Below the pieces are notes generated by a model that did not search any database, was not told the DNA's origin, and saw nothing but the letters and a program-made list of their open reading frames with translations. A stretch of 54,393 nt of DNA from CAMQRS01 sp964370065 (GTDB lineage Bacteria > Bacillota_I > Bacilli_A > Erysipelotrichales > Erysipelotrichaceae). Positions 52,264 through 54,393 of the stretch are shown here, piece by piece (within the stretch, counting starts at the first letter, position 1; each line of letters opens with the position of its first letter). Both the position numbers and the translations under genes were made by a program. The DNA is taken from NCBI GenBank assembly GCA_964370065.1, contig CAYJGK010000010.1:1-54393 (forward strand), written 5' to 3'.

Positions 52264-53886
52264 TTATTCAATACTGCTAATAAAAATAATTCCTTCACTT
52301 TCGTTATAATTTATTGTAATTGTATCGCCAACTTTAATAAATGGTAACACCTCTTCATATTTTGTAGCAAAATCCATTTTATATTTATTTCCTTCTACAT
52401 CTGCAAAGTAATATTTCGTATTACCCTCTACAAACACTTTTTCAATGGAAGCAATTGTAATTTGTTTTTTTAGTGTTTCCTCTTCTTTTGGAGTTTCCCC
52501 GCCTTGTGCATCAATCATTTTTTTCTTTAGGGCATCAAACCCTTCATCCACATCAACTGTTACCACCTTTTGATAATCTTCTACATCAATCATGGCATAT
52601 TGTTTAATCACACCATTACTTTCATCACTACTTGGTGCTCTTAAACTTAACATATAAGTCGGATTTCCATTTACATTCACTAAAATTGGAAAAGTTGCTT
52701 CATACCCATAATTTTTCACTTCATCTTCTGCCGATTTCATAGCACTTGTTTCATTGGCTCCTGGCGCGCTCATGCGTAATGTTTCATGTGTTCGCATATT
52801 CACTAACACAAACCCTAAATTACTTGCATCTTTCGTCACACTTGTAATTCCTGTATATAACCAAATATCCCCATCTTTTTCAATATAGTTATAGCCCTCA
52901 CTAGAAACTACTACATTTTTTTGTCCAATAATTGAGTTAATATATCCATCTTGTAAGCTACCATAATCATTAATCTCTTCAATAATTAAACTTTCTGGAT
53001 ACACACGATCTGCCCATGCGGGAATATCTTTCGTTGCATATTTTTGACTTGACCCATCGATTGGATCAACAAAAACCGCTCCAGTCACTGATTTTTTTGC
53101 CCCGACTCCTTTGTATGTATACGTTGTACAAACATACCAAGGTTTCCCCTCTTCGTCAATTTCAAAAGAGGGACTTCCAAAAATTTCAGTTGGATAACTA
53201 AAGCGCAAATGGCGTTCTAAATTATTATTAAACAAAGCAGAAGGTACATATTTCATATTGTCTAGACCTAAATCTTCTAAGCGAACTAATGTTGCTTCTC
53301 CATTTGTGGAATTTACTTTAATATAGGCAGGCACTCCTTGTGCTTGGTTGGTCAACCATTTAAAGAAATCTGCATATTCTAATGGGGTAACTCGATACAC
53401 ACTATTATCATAAGAGATTTGTGTATATTCATTCGATACATTAAATTGTGACACCAAATCACTCATTTGACCCATCACACGATCACCTAAAGCTTCCGTA
53501 GTAGAACGATCGATAACTGGTGTTTTAGTAAAATCAACTTCTTCTATTTCGCTAAATTCTACATTTTCAACATTGATTCTGGATGCATATTCACTAGCAT
53601 TAAATAAACGAATAGAAGCTCCACTTGCAAGCATGGGGAACCCTACACTAAAAGCTAATGCACTTGCTAATACAATAGCTACTTTCTTGTAGTTTACATT
53701 ATAATATGTTGTAGTTGGAATAAACGAAACAATAATTAATGGTACAGCTAATAATCCTACCATTAATACTACATATGTCCAAAATTCAGGTGCATGCCAA
53801 TTCAGTGGTGGAAGTTGTATATAATACACACTTGCTCCAATTACTACATATCCAATCGCAGCTAAAATCATTAACTTATTTTTCAT
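52264..53886 (-). CDS. Membrane-anchored protein with large extracytoplasmic domain, unknown function
   Basis: This 540-residue protein is one I do not recognise. Three hydrophobic segments lie at about 5-22, 36-56 and 70-90. About 440 residues of mixed alpha/beta then face outside, containing two PepSY-like or DUF-type units (YVCTTYTYKGVGAKKSVTGA, PTYMLSLRAPSSDES) and a short terminal OB-like segment (KQITIASIEKVFVEGNTKYY). The tail lacks a sorting motif. It is 18 bases upstream of the Rrf2 gene and could be cotranscribed with cysK. AGAGGT precedes the ATG. Confidence 0.7.
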   Translation of the reverse strand: MKNKLMILAAIGYVVIGASVYYIQLPPLNWHAPEFWTYVVLMVGLLAVPLIIVSFIPTTTYYNVNYKKVAIVLASALAFSVGFPMLASGASIRLFNASEYASRINVENVEFSEIEEVDFTKTPVIDRSTTEALGDRVMGQMSDLVSQFNVSNEYTQISYDNSVYRVTPLEYADFFKWLTNQAQGVPAYIKVNSTNGEATLVRLEDLGLDNMKYVPSALFNNNLERHLRFSYPTEIFGSPSFEIDEEGKPWYVCTTYTYKGVGAKKSVTGAVFVDPIDGSSQKYATKDIPAWADRVYPESLIIEEINDYGSLQDGYINSIIGQKNVVVSSEGYNYIEKDGDIWLYTGITSVTKDASNLGFVLVNMRTHETLRMSAPGANETSAMKSAEDEVKNYGYEATFPILVNVNGNPTYMLSLRAPSSDESNGVIKQYAMIDVEDYQKVVTVDVDEGFDALKKKMIDAQGGETPKEEETLKKQITIASIEKVFVEGNTKYYFADVEGNKYKMDFATKYEEVLPFIKVGDTITINYNESEGIIFISSIE

Positions 53887-53943
53887 TTCATTACCTCTTT
53901 CATTTCCAATACTTGTCCCTCTTTTTATTTTATCGATTCATGC

Positions 53944-53949
53944 TATAAT
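53944..53949 (+). promoter_or_regulatory. Extended -10 promoter of tRNA-Arg
   Basis: TGC-TATAAT, eight bases before the tRNA's first base; no good -35 hexamer was seen. Confidence 0.6.
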
Positions 53950-53957
53950 AAGAGTAT

Positions 53958-54034
53958 GTGTCTATAGCTCATTTGGATAGAGCGTCAGACTCCGACTCTG
54001 AAGGTAGCAAGTTCGAATCTTGTTAGGCACACCA
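53958..54034 (+). tRNA. tRNA-Arg, anticodon CCG, with encoded CCA
   Basis: Full cloverleaf: acceptor GTGTCTA/TAGGCAC (one wobble), D stem GCTC/GAGC, anticodon stem TCAGA/TCTGA around loop CTCCGAC (anticodon at 53992-53994), short variable loop AGGTA, T stem GCAAG/CTTGT with TTCGAAT, discriminator A and CCA at 54032-54034. It reads the rare codon CGG. Confidence 0.95.
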
Positions 54035-54046
54035 ATAAACATATAT

Positions 54047-54078
54047 AGTATATACGTAAAATGTGTATACTTTTTTTA
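54047..54078 (+). terminator. Terminator of tRNA-Arg
   Basis: AGTATATAC (54047-54055) pairs with GTGTATACT (54063-54071), one wobble, followed by seven Ts. From 54079 to 54244 no gene was seen. Confidence 0.75.
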
Positions 54079-54244
54079 TTTATACACTCGAATGCAATGG
54101 CATTCAAATATAATGCTTATTGCTATAGTTATCGTATCATTTCCTACCATTTATGTCTATTATTAGATACATTTACCTTTAACTTCTAATGCGATCAACA
54201 TAATTTGACTAACCAATTGCATAAACCTCATGTGATGATTTCAT

Positions 54245-54284
54245 AAATAAAACGTGGGTATCCACAGACACTCCACGTTTATTT
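54245..54284 (-). terminator. Terminator of the truncated surface-protein gene
   Basis: AAATAAAACGTGG (54245-54257) pairs with CCACGTTTATTT (54273-54284) apart from one bulged A; the minus strand reads into TTTTATTT. It lies just after the stop at 54305. Confidence 0.75.
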
Positions 54285-54304
54285 CAATGCTCATTTTTGT
54301 ATTT

Positions 54305-54393
54305 TTATTTTTTTATTAATTTGTTCACGCTTAATAGACCAACAAACCCTAAGCATAATAACGCTAAGAATAATTGTGTTTGACTTGTATCAC
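54305..54393 (-). CDS. C-terminal tail of a further wall-anchored surface protein (cut by window edge)
   Basis: Only 28 residues and the stop are present. They read DTSQTQLFLALLCLGFVGLL and end NKLIKK, with a partial codon before that fits Gly. This is the same sorting-signal layout (GDT plus polar residues, one helix, basic tail) as the four other surface proteins in the window. The body lies to the right of the window. Confidence 0.75.
   Translation of the reverse strand, partial: DTSQTQLFLALLCLGFVGLLSVNKLIKK

Overview
This window comes from a low-GC Gram-positive bacterium, most likely a host-associated Firmicute close to the Erysipelotrichia. That placement is an inference. It rests on the AT-rich sequence, strong AGGAGG ribosome binding sites, wall-anchored surface proteins with FIVAR, discoidin and BspA-type repeats, two CcpA-like cre sites, an ascorbate-type PTS and paired TrhP1/TrhP2 U32 proteins. 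There is no rRNA, CRISPR array, transposase or phage gene. One 100-N scaffold gap lies inside a surface-protein gene.

Layout. (1) 1-1.7 kb: a truncated MATE exporter diverges from a MerR regulator; the exporter promoter has the 19-bp spacer with central palindrome typical of MerR activation. (2) 2.1-4.0 kb: a glycerophosphodiesterase coupled to a DUF368 membrane protein. (3) 4.1-6.9 kb, plus strand: two large HTH/helical-repeat regulators of RRNPP (Rgg/PlcR) appearance, followed by a 41-codon secreted-peptide gene. This looks like a complete peptide quorum-sensing cassette and is the best candidate for an undescribed system. (4) 6.9-12.2 kb, minus strand: one compact six-gene unit with a membrane-anchored RbsB-like protein, a histidine kinase, a response regulator, an anchored MalE-like protein, a PhnA-like protein and an RpiA-like isomerase. 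It has binding proteins but no permease, so it reads as a sugar-sensing device. (5) 12.4-21.2 kb: an HPr-kinase/PEPCK-like P-loop protein; a translation-linked operon (pentapeptide protein, HAD phosphatase, trhP1, trhP2, proS); and the UPF0210 plus ACT-domain pair. (6) 21.4-33.5 kb: two giant secreted glycosidases (GH84-like and GH36-like), each with a cre-like site upstream, flanking manA. (7) 34-43.8 kb: an ascorbate-type PTS, split transketolase, deoC, a PRD regulator, a two-TM protein, and mtnA/mtnK. This is probably a carbohydrate route in which kinase, isomerase, aldolase and transketolase act on pentose-like phosphates. (8) 43.9-54.4 kb: a PHP phosphoesterase, a C_GCAxxG_C_C protein, a second MATE exporter, two tandem BspA-like wall proteins, an Rrf2 regulator with cysK, a membrane protein, tRNA-Arg(CCG), and the C-terminal tail of a further surface protein cut by the window end.

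Two themes link the regions. The cell surface carries host-glycan hydrolases and adhesin-like proteins that share a C-terminal module: an X2-like domain, a non-canonical P-x-T-G-D-T-T-N sorting motif, a membrane helix and a basic tail. Separately, several clusters concern sugar sensing and pentose-phosphate chemistry. Start sites were reassigned from ribosome binding sites where the longest frame looked wrong.
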